Part shown: positions 23,528 through 35,492 of the stretch, piece by piece
Position numbering within the stretch: position 1 is the first letter of the stretch
How the letters are laid out: the number at the start of each line of letters is the position of its first letter
Origin: Buxus sempervirens
Lineage: Eukaryota > Streptophyta > Magnoliopsida > Buxales > Buxaceae
NCBI GenBank assembly: GCA_947561395.2
Contig: OX387186.1
Coordinates: 44,473,220-44,537,219 of the forward strand
Reading direction: 5' to 3'
DNA length: 64,000 nucleotides
Notes under the pieces: generated by a model
Database searches by the model: none
Told to the model about the DNA's origin: nothing
Seen by the model: the letters and a program-made list of their open reading frames with translations, nothing else
Made by a program: the position numbers and the translations under genes

Positions 23528-26500
23528 GTAACATGATCGGAAAAGATTTTACAGAAGTTTTAGAGATCTTTTCTATATTAGGTTACCTTTATACTCCATT
23601 TGGACTAACTTCATAATTGAATATTTTACTTGGTAAAATACAATTTTATAATGGTGTTCCACAAGAAATGTTTGAGATAAATACTGTTACTAAACGACTT
23701 CAATCTGTAAGATGAAATGGGAGTGAAATTTAATGATCAGTGAGTCTGAGAGAATTGAATCACCAAGTTTAATCAAAATTGGGACTGTCACAGCTTCAAA
23801 CTTGGAAGATTTCACACTTTAAAAAGAGTTCTACTCTTCACCTCTACTGTAAATTTGGGCTATAAAAACTATTGTTCATTTATATTTGCTTTGATTTAAA
23901 CATATGCTTTGGGTATTGTGCAGATGATTTGTTCTGACCTAGTATTTTGTTGAGCCTTGTTGTTTGCTCCTCAAAGAACTTTGCCAGATACCCTTATATG
24001 TGCTTCAACATATTAGTCTTCAAGTCTAAGAAATAAGAAAAAGCTTTTTAGGTCTTTCCTCATGCTTATCATCTTACTTCCCTGCATTTGTGATCTTGTA
24101 TGACTAATACAGGACTTGGTAATTCAATTACCTTGATGCTGTTTGTGCTAAACTACATTGCCAATACTTCAGTAAAATTTTTCTTCTAGTGGTCATTTGA
24201 GCAACTGCATTTGTTTCATGGTCCATTTTTTTTTGGATATATGTGAAATACAAGAAACCTACTAATATCTGAATTTTGGAAAATATCCAAATCCACCTTA
24301 CCAGATTGCTGTTGCACCACATACCAAACCTAATATCTAAGTGAGCCTCATGTGATTCTCATCCATTTAATCTCCTGACTCTTCACTTCAGCCTGAATAA
24401 CAGGTATCCTCATTTTCAGTATTTGCAGTGTCTTGTCTTCATCACTGACCATGGATATTTTATGATCAAGGCTACCTGTAGAGTTCGTGATCACATTTCC
24501 TGTGGGAATCACAGTCCTTACTACTGCAGAGGCATATTAACTACAAGTTCATATGGCTGGACATATTAACTTTTGGAATTAGATAATATAGTCACCCTTA
24601 GACTTTCAATTAACTCAACACTTCTACCATATTTGAAAACGCTTGGAATTAAATGAGCAGTCTTAAATTTTAATTGCAATGCAGATATTTCTCTTTTTCA
24701 ACAAAAAAAAATGCAGATATTTCTTTTGCAACTACAGCTTTCTCTTCATGTTATTTCTATTTCCAGTATAATCTTGAGCTATTACAACTTCTTATTGAGA
24801 AATGTTAGATTTATTTATCCATTTCTTTTACCTGTTTCATTCTCATTTTACCCAACTAGTTTATATTTTTTATCTTTTTTTTTTCTTCTGGTCGTTAGAT
24901 GGTTCATCAGCAAGAATCCAAGCCCTTTTTCTTTGTTGAATTTTCTTTATCTGACGATTTTTTGTTATCTTCACAAGGATTTTGATACTTTGCCATGGAT
25001 GGTTATTTTTTATTTATTTATTGGCAAGATAAACTGATATGATAATTTATTGAAAGTTGCTCCCTTCTTGTCAGTTTCTTTTGACTTCATAGATAAATAT
25101 GCATGCTTGTTTAGAAATCTTCAGATATACATATATAAAGTGGTCTAGATCTGCTCATGTTACTTTATTCAATCTAAGTGTCACTTGGGACTTTGGAGTC
25201 CCAGATGGCTTCCTGAACAGCTTTACGTCCACTCAATAATGCAGAGGATTCACTCTCCACATTCAGAGGACCACAGGAGTTTGGTGAGAATTTGTTACCC
25301 ATCCAACATAGCAAGCACCTTTACTTCATCAGACCTGTTTTCTGTGATGGGACCAGAATAAGCCATTAATATTTCTACTCCAGCTCCACAAAGGTTCTTT
25401 CTAGTACTCAAATAATTGACATAAGCCATCAACAAGATTGACCCCCTTTTTATTGTTCTGTTGGAACTTTTGGCAAGTTGGAATTTCCTAACAGAAGAAA
25501 AAAAAAAGGGAATACTTCCAATAGCCTTTCAAAAGGGATTGAACAGTTCAGTACTGTGGTCCAAATATCAAACAGTTGGCTGATATTCAAAATTATACTG
25601 AACATTGTCAGCAAAAGAGATGACAGCATTCATGAGGACTGGTTGGATGGGCAAAGGGGAATATTGAGCCAAACACAACAAGCTAGAATATTTTGGGAAA
25701 AAATAAGGGGGAAAGGGGAAAAAAAATAAAAAGAAAAGAGAAAGATGCACCTCTCAAGTTGATGCTTAATGCTTTTATGATGAGATGGATGACAGAAATT
25801 ACAGATGCCACAAAATGGGTACCATCCAATTGCATTGATACCTAAAATAAAGTTATCAAAAAGAGTAATTGTGCCCACTTCCCCTGCCAAAACCTTTTTA
25901 CATGTCGGTCATCCTTTTTTGCTATAATCTATATTTTTTATTTGCTTTATCTTTCACCAGTGCTTTCTTATCACATAAACAGACACAGCCACACACCCAG
26001 AAGGTTCCTGCAACTTAATCCATCTTCCCATCTCCTGTACCAAAAAGAAAAATAAAATAACCTAGTTGAAAATGTTGATAAAGATAGCAAGTGGGGACAG
26101 GTGGGAGGACTACCACTGTACAAATTTTTCTTTCAAGACAATTTAAGCACAAGAAGCTTTTCATTCACTTTAGTTTCTTTATTCTGTCTATAACTTGATT
26201 TTTAAGGTTGCCATCAAGCTATTGCTCTTAAGCCCTAAAAGTCTCCAGAGTAATGTCCCTATTTCCATTCATATTCTACTGGCCAAATTTCAAATGAATG
26301 AGCTATCTTGTTGGGAATGTCTACCTACTCCTATAATGGTGTGGTAGACCCTTGCTTATGGTCAATTTACAAGGCATTGGAGGGCAGGGGCCTTAATATG
26401 GTCACATGGTGGGACTGATACAACTCATACCATTGCAACCCATGATTCCTTCAGTCTTGTGGGCATGAGCCCTTGAAGGGCCATATCATTTAAACTGCTA

Positions 26501-29400
26501 ACTGACAAAGATGTGAGCTGCATTCTTGGACATGCCCAGAACTTGGTCCATGACCATTTAATCCATGCATTATTTTGAACTAGCTCTTGGCCCATTACCA
26601 TAACAAAGCAAGAACTGATGCTAGACAAAAAATCAGAGGGGACAAGCCCTGTATCTTGATGTGATATACACATCTTGGTGAGATTGGGTCCTTCAAACAA
26701 TTATGTCCATCCCCATCACACCATAATGGCTGGTGGTGTCCCTGTTGTGTCATGCACAAGCCTCATGTAAATCCTCTAGGTATATTTGTTTTTTTAGTGT
26801 GGTTGATGTAATGAATGTTTGGTTTTCTTTGATTTGGATGATTTAATGTATCATGCAAGTAAGAACGCATTACATGGGCCTTTCAACCTGTGGGCCAATT
26901 TAGACAATGACAAGAGCAGAATTATTAGGGCATCCAAAATCAATTTGATTGATATGTTTGGCCATAGTCATCAACCAACCGTGAATATGGAGTCCTGGCC
27001 CAGCAATGAGGTGTCCCGGCCGGCCTATGATGTCGATGTCACACATGATTATACAATGTTTAACATTATGATAATTTTGTACTTACTCTTTCTGCCGTGC
27101 AATTTGGTTGGAATTCCTTTAGATGCGTATGGAATCGGCCCACCGATCATCGTCGGAACGCCTCTTTGATTAATGAAAAACCAATAAACTTAATTAAATG
27201 TCACTAATCAAATTGGGTGAATTGCACAAAATGAGATTATTACTATTAATTTTGTGCATTAACAATGCAATTGATTGAATGTTTTATATATAGAATCTGA
27301 TTATTAGGCTGGGGCCCATGAATAAACCGATACTAGTTAGAATCTTTTGACTGGGGCAAGGCACTTACACTGGCCCAGCAAATGGCAGAGTCCATGTGTG
27401 GCAGCTGTTGTCATGGTTGTCTGGTTGTGTGGTTTGTGACACAAGGTTTTCTTGGTCCAAAGTTGTGAAAGGATTCTTAGGTCACATTCAACTCCCAAGT
27501 CTCTTTTTCACTGTTGCAATATGCAACTTTCAAAAAGGTGAGGGAAGAAAGTAACAAAAACAAAACAACATCCAATTCCCTCAGTCATAGTCTTGGCAGG
27601 GATTATTACAGTGAGTGCAGACATTATTTTATGCAAAATTCAGTCCCATCCATCTTCTTTCAATTTCTATCTTTCCACACAGAATTAAGTATCATGTGTT
27701 CCCACTAAAGTTGTATTGTACAGTGGAAGAGCTGAGACTGTGGATTCTCTATCTTTTGTCTGTGGGATATTTTGTCTGCTAGTGTTGTACTATTACTTTG
27801 CTGTCTAGGTTGTGCACCATTGAAAAGGATAAACACTAGCATGCTCATATTGGGTAGTTGAGTAAGGTGGAATTATTAGGGCTTTGGGAGTTAAAACTCC
27901 AAAAGCAAGACACAATGATTATACCAAAGATGGGGGGTTGTGTTTCCAATCACTAGCCTTGATTTTGCCATCTACAAAACACCATAAATGGGAGGGGAGA
28001 GGAAGTTGAAATGGACTTTGGTACATGGAGTTTTTTTGTTAGTGGGGGAGGCTGATGTTTACACAAATCTCTCTGATGACACCTAGAGAATGGTTAAGAA
28101 TGGTTCTCCTTCACACTTTCTTTTTTCTGCTTTATTGCTATTTCTCTTTCCAAAATTTCTATCTTTATTGGGTTTTGATTCAACTATGCAATAAATAAAA
28201 CCCTGGCTTTGGTCTTACTCAACCATCCCACTAAATCCATCCATATAAAAAGCAGACTCATGGCAGGGGGATCATTGAAATTCCCCACATAAAGGGAATG
28301 CCTTGGTGTGGGATATGATTTTCTAAGTGAAATGGTTAATGCTCTCTTTTGGGTCTCCATTGGGGTTTGGGGTTGTGGATTCTTATCTTGACCCTCCCCT
28401 AGTCCCTACCTTTCTAAAAAGACAAAATACCCTCTTCACATAATAGGATATAAGTGAGTTGTCATATGGAAGTGGGTCCCCCTTATAAAGGCACACACAA
28501 GTGTTACAACAGAACAAAGAAAGCAACAAAATCAATTCTTGGATGATGGGAGTGATACATGTTTGCCCCCACCCCCACAAGAGGAGAGAGTTAGGGTTCC
28601 CATCTTGGGACCCATCCCTTTTGATGGGATCCATATTTTCATGCTTTGCCTTTGTCCCACTAAGGGGCCCAACCCCACACACCAAGTGCATGGAATATGG
28701 ATATAAATCACTTTAAAGTTGACAAAATTTTCTGTGACAGTACCTTTACAACAGCCCCAGACGCTTCCTCTTCCTCTTTCAGCACAGATATATTAAAGCC
28801 ACAGCCATGGGGACCCCAAGAAGAAGATGCTGATGGGTGGACTGTCACTGTCCTCTCCATCATCGGCAGTGCAGTGATGTGGGTGGGGGTGGTGCGTGGT
28901 GTGCACGGCTGGTGAGGAACGATGAAAGCAAAGCGTGCCCGGTGGAATGTGCCCCAATAAGTCATTTATTAATGGTGAAAATCAATTTCTTAATGAGAGA
29001 CCCCACTTGACATTGATGTGTGATTCTAGGTGGAGGGACCAAAGCAAAGGGAGTTAGGTTAGTTTATTCAGACATCCTTTTCTTATTTTTAATCAGACAT
29101 GAAGGTCTATTTTTGACTGTTTTGTTTGGTTTCTTTAGCTTTAAATTAAATGTGTCTTGAGGGAGATTATCTGAGCAAAGGTAATAAAAGCAGGGAAAAG
29201 AAGGAAGAAAGACTCCCAATGTGCATTGCACCACTCAACCATAACACCCCACGAGAAAGGCATTTGACACTGCCATAAAACACCACTTATCTCCCCCCCT
29301 TGACCTTCCTAATCACACCAAATTAATCAAAAAATCCAATTTTGTTTTAAAAAAAAATAAAAATAAGAAGTAATCTAATGTAAAATTTCGAAATCAAAGA
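23528..29400. other. intergenic, no gene recognised
   Basis: Nearly 6 kb of AT-rich sequence. Only short overlapping open frames on both strands occur, without family motifs, codon pattern or splice-linked exons. A small insert with A-tail is listed at 24678-24724. I see no RNA gene. Confidence 0.5.
24678..24724 (+). mobile_element. minimal retroposon tail with 15-bp target duplication
   Basis: AATGCAGATATTTCT occurs at 24678-24692 and again at 24710-24724. The 17 bp between them end in CAAC and a run of A. This matches a very short 5'-truncated retroposon insertion; replication slippage is an alternative. Confidence 0.5.
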
Positions 29401-31530
29401 GACCGTTCCCTTTGGTACCATCAGATGCATACCCACTTCAAGAGGGGGGCCCATACCCTGAACCTCCAACATATCAAATGCTATCATGGTACCACTGGAT
29501 TATGGGACCAAAGGAAAGGTGTTCAAAATCGACTCGCGTCGATTGGATAGTTGCACCCTCGTGGCGCACTCTGCGACCGACAATTGCCCAATGTCGTCAT
29601 GCTATGATGATTTCAATTTTTTTCCAAATTTATTGTCATCCTAAGATGGGTTACTGATGTAACACCCACTCAACCATAATCAAGACCTTTATCTTTGCAA
29701 TAATGCAATTGCATGATCCTAATTGTCCAACTTGTAAAGCAAAATCTCTTTCCACAACATTAATTCCAATCTTCAACACATTCAAATATGATTATCATAA
29801 CCCATTCAATCAAATTGGCTTCTTTTAATTAAAAAAATTATTTCTTTAAGGCCTGGGAGATCGGATGACTTGTCGCGAGCGAACGTACATGCGCCACGTG
29901 TACAATTACGACGTCTAGAAACCGAAATGGTGGACTACAATACATAATATAATATAGAAAAATGCATTGAGATGAACCTAACCAACCATCCTTAAGCTTA
30001 AGAAAATGTTAAAAAGAGGATCATTGCTTTTCCAAGCAAAAATGTTCACTTGCTTTTGATGAGATTCCTAGGCAGCAAAATCAATTAATTACATTTTTCT
30101 ATTCTAAGTCCAAATTCAAACGACAGACAACTCAATAGAAAGCTCACGATATAAAACCAGTCAATTAAAGATTATTCTAAAAGCACAACCTTATTTTAAT
30201 TTTATGTATTATAATGCTAATCTTCAAAAGGAAAAACCCGAATCAGATTCACGTGTTTAGAAGTCTTTGCCGGTAATAAAGAGACAAACGGTTCTAATTC
30301 AACGGGCCCCACTTTCCAAGATCCGACGAAAGCTGCCCGAGCACCTTCAATATAATATTATATTCCGTCATCTTTGTTATCAAAACCAAATCTGGTCCAC
30401 CCGGAAAGTCGCCAGATCCAACGGTGCGTATCTCGCATTTGTTTAAGGAGATTTAATGTTACACGTGGCGGAAGAATAGGGCTCCACTTGGGTTGAGAAG
30501 TGATCGGACACGTGGGGGCCAGTCTGGCATTCATTCCTGTTCACGTGGATCTTTTGTGAGCGGCAGCACGGGCGGTCACCGCCAACGCGAACGCCAAATT
30601 TACAGAGATCTCCGCCGAATTATGCGTTAATTCTCCACAAGTACCCATAAATGAATTTTGTTTTCATTCTTTGCCTCCTAGGAGTACTCGTACCCGCCTC
30701 CTCGGCATGACAGATGTGACAGAACCACTAGCGTATGTGAACAGCAAACCGCCACCTAGTTGAAGACCCGCCACCGCGACCACCGCGTCGTGGCGCTCGA
30801 TAGTCGCGAAGGGATGCCTTTGACAGACCGACTAACATGAGTCCATTTCAACTCGTTCCTCACGCTGGAAGATAGGTGTATACTCATAGGCTTCATGCAT
30901 TTATGTGAAACACATACATCAACCGTTGGACCAGCAAATCTTTGCGCGCAGGCTTAACAGATTTCAAATCGACGTGCACCTTCGGGAGGGACTTACGATG
31001 GAAAGAGTCTAAAATGCGCGGTACAAGATTCGTGGACTTTTATTTTTTTATTTTTTCTTAATTTGAACTTTTTCGGTTTTTTTTTCCCGAGTTGGGTTCC
31101 TTTCGATCTTTCTGTTTGCTTTTTTTGTTTTCCTCTTTTTGGCGGGACCCACGCTATTACCGATTCCCGTGTCCGGTCTACGCCGTGCATTGCGGTACGT
31201 ACAAACACACACGAGGTGGGTCCCACCTCCCAACAGCAGCGATATTTGCGTGTGTCCTACGTGTCGGGGTATCCCGACACTTTCCAGGCATGTTTCTTCG
31301 CACCACCGACGCCACCACCACGCCCTGCTAATCTGCGCCGGATGATGCTAAAATGCGCCGGACCAGGCCAGCCCAGGCCATCCATCCCTATCGGGAAACC
31401 CCCCACCCCTATCCATCGTCAATCTCGTAAGATAATCACTTAAAACAGATAAAAACAAAATTAGGGCTCCTTAGAATAGAAGAAAATTTTTTTTTTATTT
31501 TTTTATTTTTCTTTTTTCTTTTTCTACAAG
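29401..31530. other. GC-raised intergenic stretch with regulatory-type motifs
   Basis: This is the 3' flank of the BOI-related gene. It is less AT-rich than its surroundings and has four CACGTG cores (29895, 30472, 30509, 30542) and a TCP-type palindrome at 31213-31229. No supported coding region was found. The plus-strand frames at 31063-31443 overlap each other in three phases and look spurious. Confidence 0.5.
30860..30985. repeat. diverged copy of the 34.0-kb hairpin-type repeat
   Basis: TTGGACCAGCAAATCTT (30926-30942) followed by a GGCTTAACAGATTTC-like tail aligns with TTGGACCAGCAGATCTTCC (34108-34126) followed by GGTTTTAACCGATTTC. Upstream, GGTGTATACTCA aligns loosely with GGTGTACACGTC. 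The two copies are about 3.2 kb apart in the same orientation, on either side of the RING gene. Confidence 0.5.
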
Positions 31531-31536
31531 GGACTA

Positions 31537-32808
31537 CTAACACATGTTAACGTGCACAAAGGCGTTCTTGTTAGTTTTACAGATGGGGCATGTGTGAAGG
31601 GTGGACCCACACAGGGTACAGAGGCAGAGATGCCTGCACGGAATCAACAACACGCACGACTCTTCCTTCCCACAATTTCTGCACCACCTGTTGCTGACAC
31701 CACTCCTCCCATCCGCGCCACCACAACCACCAGAGTCATCCTTAACCAACTTTCTCTCACCTCCGGGTTCTGCCAACGTGCGCCGCGACTCGCACTCGTC
31801 GCTACTCCCACAGCAGGACTCGGCGTCATCAGCCACCGCTTCGTCCCCCGCTGCGCCCCCTTGGTGGGCCCGCTCTTCCTTGCTAACCTGCGCCAGGACC
31901 TGCTCGAGGTTGCTGCGTAGAGCGTTCGCCGTTGCTTCGTTCGTCTGTGCCAAGTCTCTCCATATCTGGTTTTCGACACACAGGCTCTTCACTCGCTCCT
32001 CGAGAACCCAATTCAGTTTCTCGATCTTCTCCATCTCTTCTTCTTTTGCTTTCAATCTCTTCACGATCCCTTCTTCAACGGCAGCGACCAGGCGTCTCGA
32101 ATGCCGTTTCCGACGCTCTGCAATCTCTAATCTCACCTTCTCCGTCTGTATTTTAAATTCAACGAATTCGGTTTCAGATAAAAATTTCAAAGGGGACGAA
32201 GATAAGATTACTAACTTGCCCAGAGTATATATGAAAGAGCGTTAAAGAGAAGGAAAATTACATGCTGGGCAATGAGACGATCGATTTCCAATTGTTGTTG
32301 TTGGATCTGGAACGAAATGTCCTCGCCAAGAAACGAGAAAGAACCGCATCGATTGTCATTCTGCGTCGTCGCGGGGAAGGAGATCATGGAGTTGGTTGAA
32401 TAATCCCTGGAACGCTTTCTCGGAACAGGGAGACTGTACGTGAGACCACTATCGGCTTTCATGGTGGTGGTCGCTGGAACCGAATCTGCTGCAACGACAC
32501 ATGAATTATTGTAGAAAGGGAGGAGCGTCTCAGCAGTGGTTCCAGATAAGGGAAGGCCGAATCCCATCTGGGTATTGTAGAAATTGGCGTTGTTTTCAAT
32601 AGCATTAATGATTTCTCTGCAGAACAAATTCAAGTCCCCATCAGAAATTCAGAATTCAGAACCCAGAAAACAAGAACAGAGAAAGAAAAAGAAAAAAAAA
32701 AACGAAAACCAGACTACAGTTTAATCAAATAAACACAAATTACATACAGTACCTATTGCAGAGAAGTTGGGGATTAAAGAGGTTCGGTTGACGAGCTTCA
32801 ACAGCCAT
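31537..32808 (-). CDS. BOI-related RING E3 ubiquitin ligase (SBP family)
   Basis: Three exons on the minus strand: 32808-32753, 32616-32262, 32145-31537. All introns are GT-AG (136 and 116 bp) and the phases join to a 339-residue protein. The N-terminus MAVEARQPNLF is typical of the family, which supports the start. Residues about 120-210 form a coiled coil (QIQQQQLEIDRLIAQH joined to TEKVRLEIAERRKRHSRRL) ending in the conserved ENQIWRDLAQTNEA 'WRD' segment. The C-terminus is a C3HC4 RING: C292, C295, C307, H309, C313, C316, C323, C326 (PCRHLCLC, CPIC). Arabidopsis relatives (BOI, BRG1-3) ubiquitinate targets in stress, cell-death and gibberellin responses and bind DELLA proteins. Which one this equals cannot be said. 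No break is seen. Confidence 0.93.
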
Positions 32809-32959
32809 GAAAATGGATTTGCTTCTGTTTTTCCTCTCTCTCTGTACGTTTCTTCTGTTTCTCTGTTCTCTCTCTTTTTGTGCCTTGGGTTTGCTTTGTA
32901 GGTTTGTGGAAGAGAAGAAATAGAAGGCGAGAAAGTAAATGAAGAGAAGAAGAATCATG

Positions 32960-33090
32960 CACTAGAGGTGGCGAGGAGGGGTGAACGAGGTTTATTTAGG
33001 GTTTGGTTTAGAGAGAGAGAGAGAAAGCAATTAAAACGGAGTTGGTTCTAGAGAGAGAAAGCTTTAAATAAAAAGAAATTCGTAAAAGGA

Positions 33091-33121
<31 letters not shown>

Positions 33122-33500
33122 AAAGGAGAGATCTGGTGATTCTTGACTGGTTCGGTTTTTGTCTAATTCAATATTTTTTCGTTACAAAAATCGCCCTCGT
33201 AGTAATTTTGTATTTTGTTATAAATAGGGCCTGGTCTTCCCGAAATTACAGCGACGTTATAGGGGTTATTCCGGAAAATCAGGGTATATTATCTGTATTC
33301 ATTGTCGGGGTATGGGTGCGTGATTTGGTTTTAATTATAACTGACAGTGCAGCGGCATCTGCCACGTGGAACGTGCCGCCTGGAGCCTGCCACAACCTGC
33401 CACGTTGGCAGCGCTACACTCCAACGAACCTTTATATGCTTTCCCGTTCTGAACGTGAATCGCGAAGTGGGCCCCACTTTCGCATGTGTACAGAAGGACC
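32960..33500 (-). promoter_or_regulatory. promoter region of the RING gene
   Basis: Reading leftward from about 33500, the region has a class-I TCP-type palindrome AAGTGGGCCCCACTT (33465-33479) and a perfect G-box CCACGTGG (33362-33369). GA/CT tracts lie at 33010-33030 and 33092-33118. A TATA-like CCTAAATAAA (33000-32991) sits about 185 bp before the ATG. The motifs are seen directly; their use is inferred. They would suit light, stress or growth control. Confidence 0.45.
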
Positions 33501-34023
33501 AAAATCGGACAAGGCTGGCCCCCACCACCATTAGAATGACAATAAATAGAACGGTACCCCTGCGAGGTATATTATCATCATGCACTACGTACATTCCCTT
33601 TTAGGAAACCATTATTATATATAAACTCTAGGACAAATAAAAGGGAGTCTTTGGTTATCTTGATATGATATGCTTAGCTAATCAATCAATCTTTTATTAA
33701 AATAGATGTAAGATTTTAATTGTGATTTTATCTCTATTTTTTTTCCTTGGCTTATTAAGCTAAGATCTTTTGCAATAATTTAAAAAAAGGGTTGCAACAT
33801 CATTGTTTTAGCAATTGGGTCAGTAGAAGTAAGCAACTTGATCTTAATGTTTTGCTTAATGACTGATGATTCGTATTAGCACATTTAAACATTGTTAGTG
33901 AGCTTAATGAGACTAGTTGCATATGAATTCGATTATCGATTGTTGTAAGCAGGGGCAGAGCTACATAGAGGTTAGGGTTGATCAGCAGTTTCTCACGATA
34001 GCATATCAGTTGAAGCCTACGCC

Positions 34024-34126
34024 GGAAGATCTGCTGGTCCAACTGTGAGTGCGGTGTACACGTCTGTATCATTTACATACATGGAAGCCAGTAAACCCCA
34101 CTCACCATTGGACCAGCAGATCTTCC
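34024..34126. repeat. hairpin with 28-bp arms
   Basis: The left arm GGAAGATCTGCTGGTCCAA (34024-34042) is the exact reverse complement of 34108-34126. After a 2-bp mismatch the pairing resumes for 7 bp (34045-34051 with 34099-34105), leaving a 47-base loop. A diverged relative lies at 30860-30985. It may be the end of a MITE or a small foldback transcript; no known microRNA sequence was recognised in it. Confidence 0.7.
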
Positions 34127-34827
34127 AGCAAGAGGTTTTAACCGATTTCGATCAAGTCATTTCTCACCCTGAAATTACAAAAAATTAATGTATCTACTTA
34201 AAGATACCCTGTTAAAAAAAATTTTGTATTCTTTGAGAAATATTCTAATTACATCTTCTTACAATTGCTTTTGAATTTGGTAAATGGGAAAAGAAGAAAA
34301 GAAAAGAAGAAAAGAAAAAGAGAAAATTCTAGTGAAAGAGAGTAGGTGAAGGTACATGAATGGATTCTCCATTCACGGTCCTTGTTCATCTTTATCTATA
34401 ATTGTTCCCATCAGTCCAACCTTATCATCCACTCTTTTGTTTAATCAAATCCCAAATGGATCACAACACATCACATATTAATTATTATATATGTAAAAAA
34501 AAAAAAAAAAAAAGCTAACTTGGATGATTAAGATAGTTTTTTACATGTTGTGAAGCTCAATCATGGCTGTTGAATGAGCTAAAAGGAAAAAAAAATAAAT
34601 GGGAAGAGAAGGGTATCATGTGTGTTTGTGCTTCCCCATTTTTAGGGCAATTGAAGCACCTTGACTTGTGGGGCTTCTTTATCTTTTTCCCCCTTATATA
34701 CTTTTACATGTGCTTTGCACCCTCTTTCACTCTCATTGAGAGAGAATCTCAACACCCCATCTCTTTATTTTACCTTTTCTTTAGTATCATGAGCATGACA
34801 TATTCAGATGTTGGTTTCATTTGTTAG

Positions 34828-34975
34828 TGGCTAGAGAGAGAGAGAGGACAGAGGAGAGAGAGAGAGAAAAAGAAAGAGAGAGGTGTCCAATGTGCAAAAA
34901 AGAAAGAAAGAAAGAGAAGGGTTCATGAATAAGGTTCCCCACAACAAAGATATATATATATATATATATATATAA
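34828..34975. repeat. GA-rich and (TA)n microsatellites
   Basis: Long AGAG runs at 34830-34885, AAAG repeats at 34898-34915 and an uninterrupted TA run at about 34950-34972. Confidence 0.9.
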
Positions 34976-35249
34976 AAGAAAAAAAACACTTCTTCAAACT
35001 AATAGTGACAAGTTACTGCCAAGGTTCTTGGTCTCCTTGGCGATCATTATTCCGTGTATTGGAAACATACCTTGCTTGTGCTCAGACCTTTATTAAAAAT
35101 TTTTTAAAAGGATTTGCTTTAAATCCATCCCAAATTTGACCGTTAGGTCTCCAAGAGTACATGCTTCAAGAGGTAGTGCTTATCTTATGTTCAAAAGAGG
35201 AAAAAGAAAAAAGAGAAGTAGGAGAGAACACACCAATAGAGAAAGTATC

Positions 35250-35492
35250 CAATGGTTCCTCCTATGTTCATTGATCCTGTTCCGAGAGTTAAAACAAGAT
35301 TTTCTATCGATCCAGCGAGAATGAAGTCTTCGCAGAGTTCTCCATTAATACGACATGCTGTTTTTTACATTCATTCCTTTTCAGGATCAGTCGTGGTCTT
35401 ACAAACTCTACCGAGGGTATGGATGAATCCCTTGCTTCATCCAAATGTGTAAAAGATCCTAGCCGCACTTAAAGGCCAAGTACTCCACGGTA
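35250..35492 (-). pseudogene. nuclear plastid DNA insert: trnK-UUU 5' exon and intron start
   Basis: On the minus strand, 35492-35469 reads as the 3' part of the plastid trnK-UUU 5' exon (GTGGAGTACTTGGCCTTTAA, intact form ..AGTACTCGGCTTTTAA). The group II intron start GTGCGGCTAGGATC follows directly (35468 leftwards), then intron text such as TTTGGATGAAGCAAGGGATT, AGTTTGTAAGACCACGACTG and AACAGCATGTCG. The tRNA 5' end is missing at the junction near 35492. The left boundary is uncertain and may lie further left. Identification rests on remembered plastid sequence and shows scattered substitutions, so it is an old, non-functional nuclear copy. Confidence 0.75.

Noticed and set aside
26819..27169. 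116-residue plus-strand open frame
   Set aside because: No recognisable domain or homologous pattern, composition like its surroundings, and no neighbouring exons.
28697..28965. Overlapping 72-residue plus and 85-residue minus open frames with a possible membrane segment
   Set aside because: Both strands open over the same bases, no family match, no splice partners or promoter evidence.
29401..29640. Open frame of 81 residues with GGTACC palindromes nearby
   Set aside because: Short, no motif; the repeated GGTACCA words are too few to be a designed or mobile structure.
31601..32245. 214-residue plus-strand open frame
   Set aside because: Exactly antisense to the last exon and the second intron of the RING gene; a shadow of its codon composition.
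35130..35249. Possible further plastid sequence left of the trnK insert
   Set aside because: Could not be matched with confidence from memory; left out of the insert boundaries.
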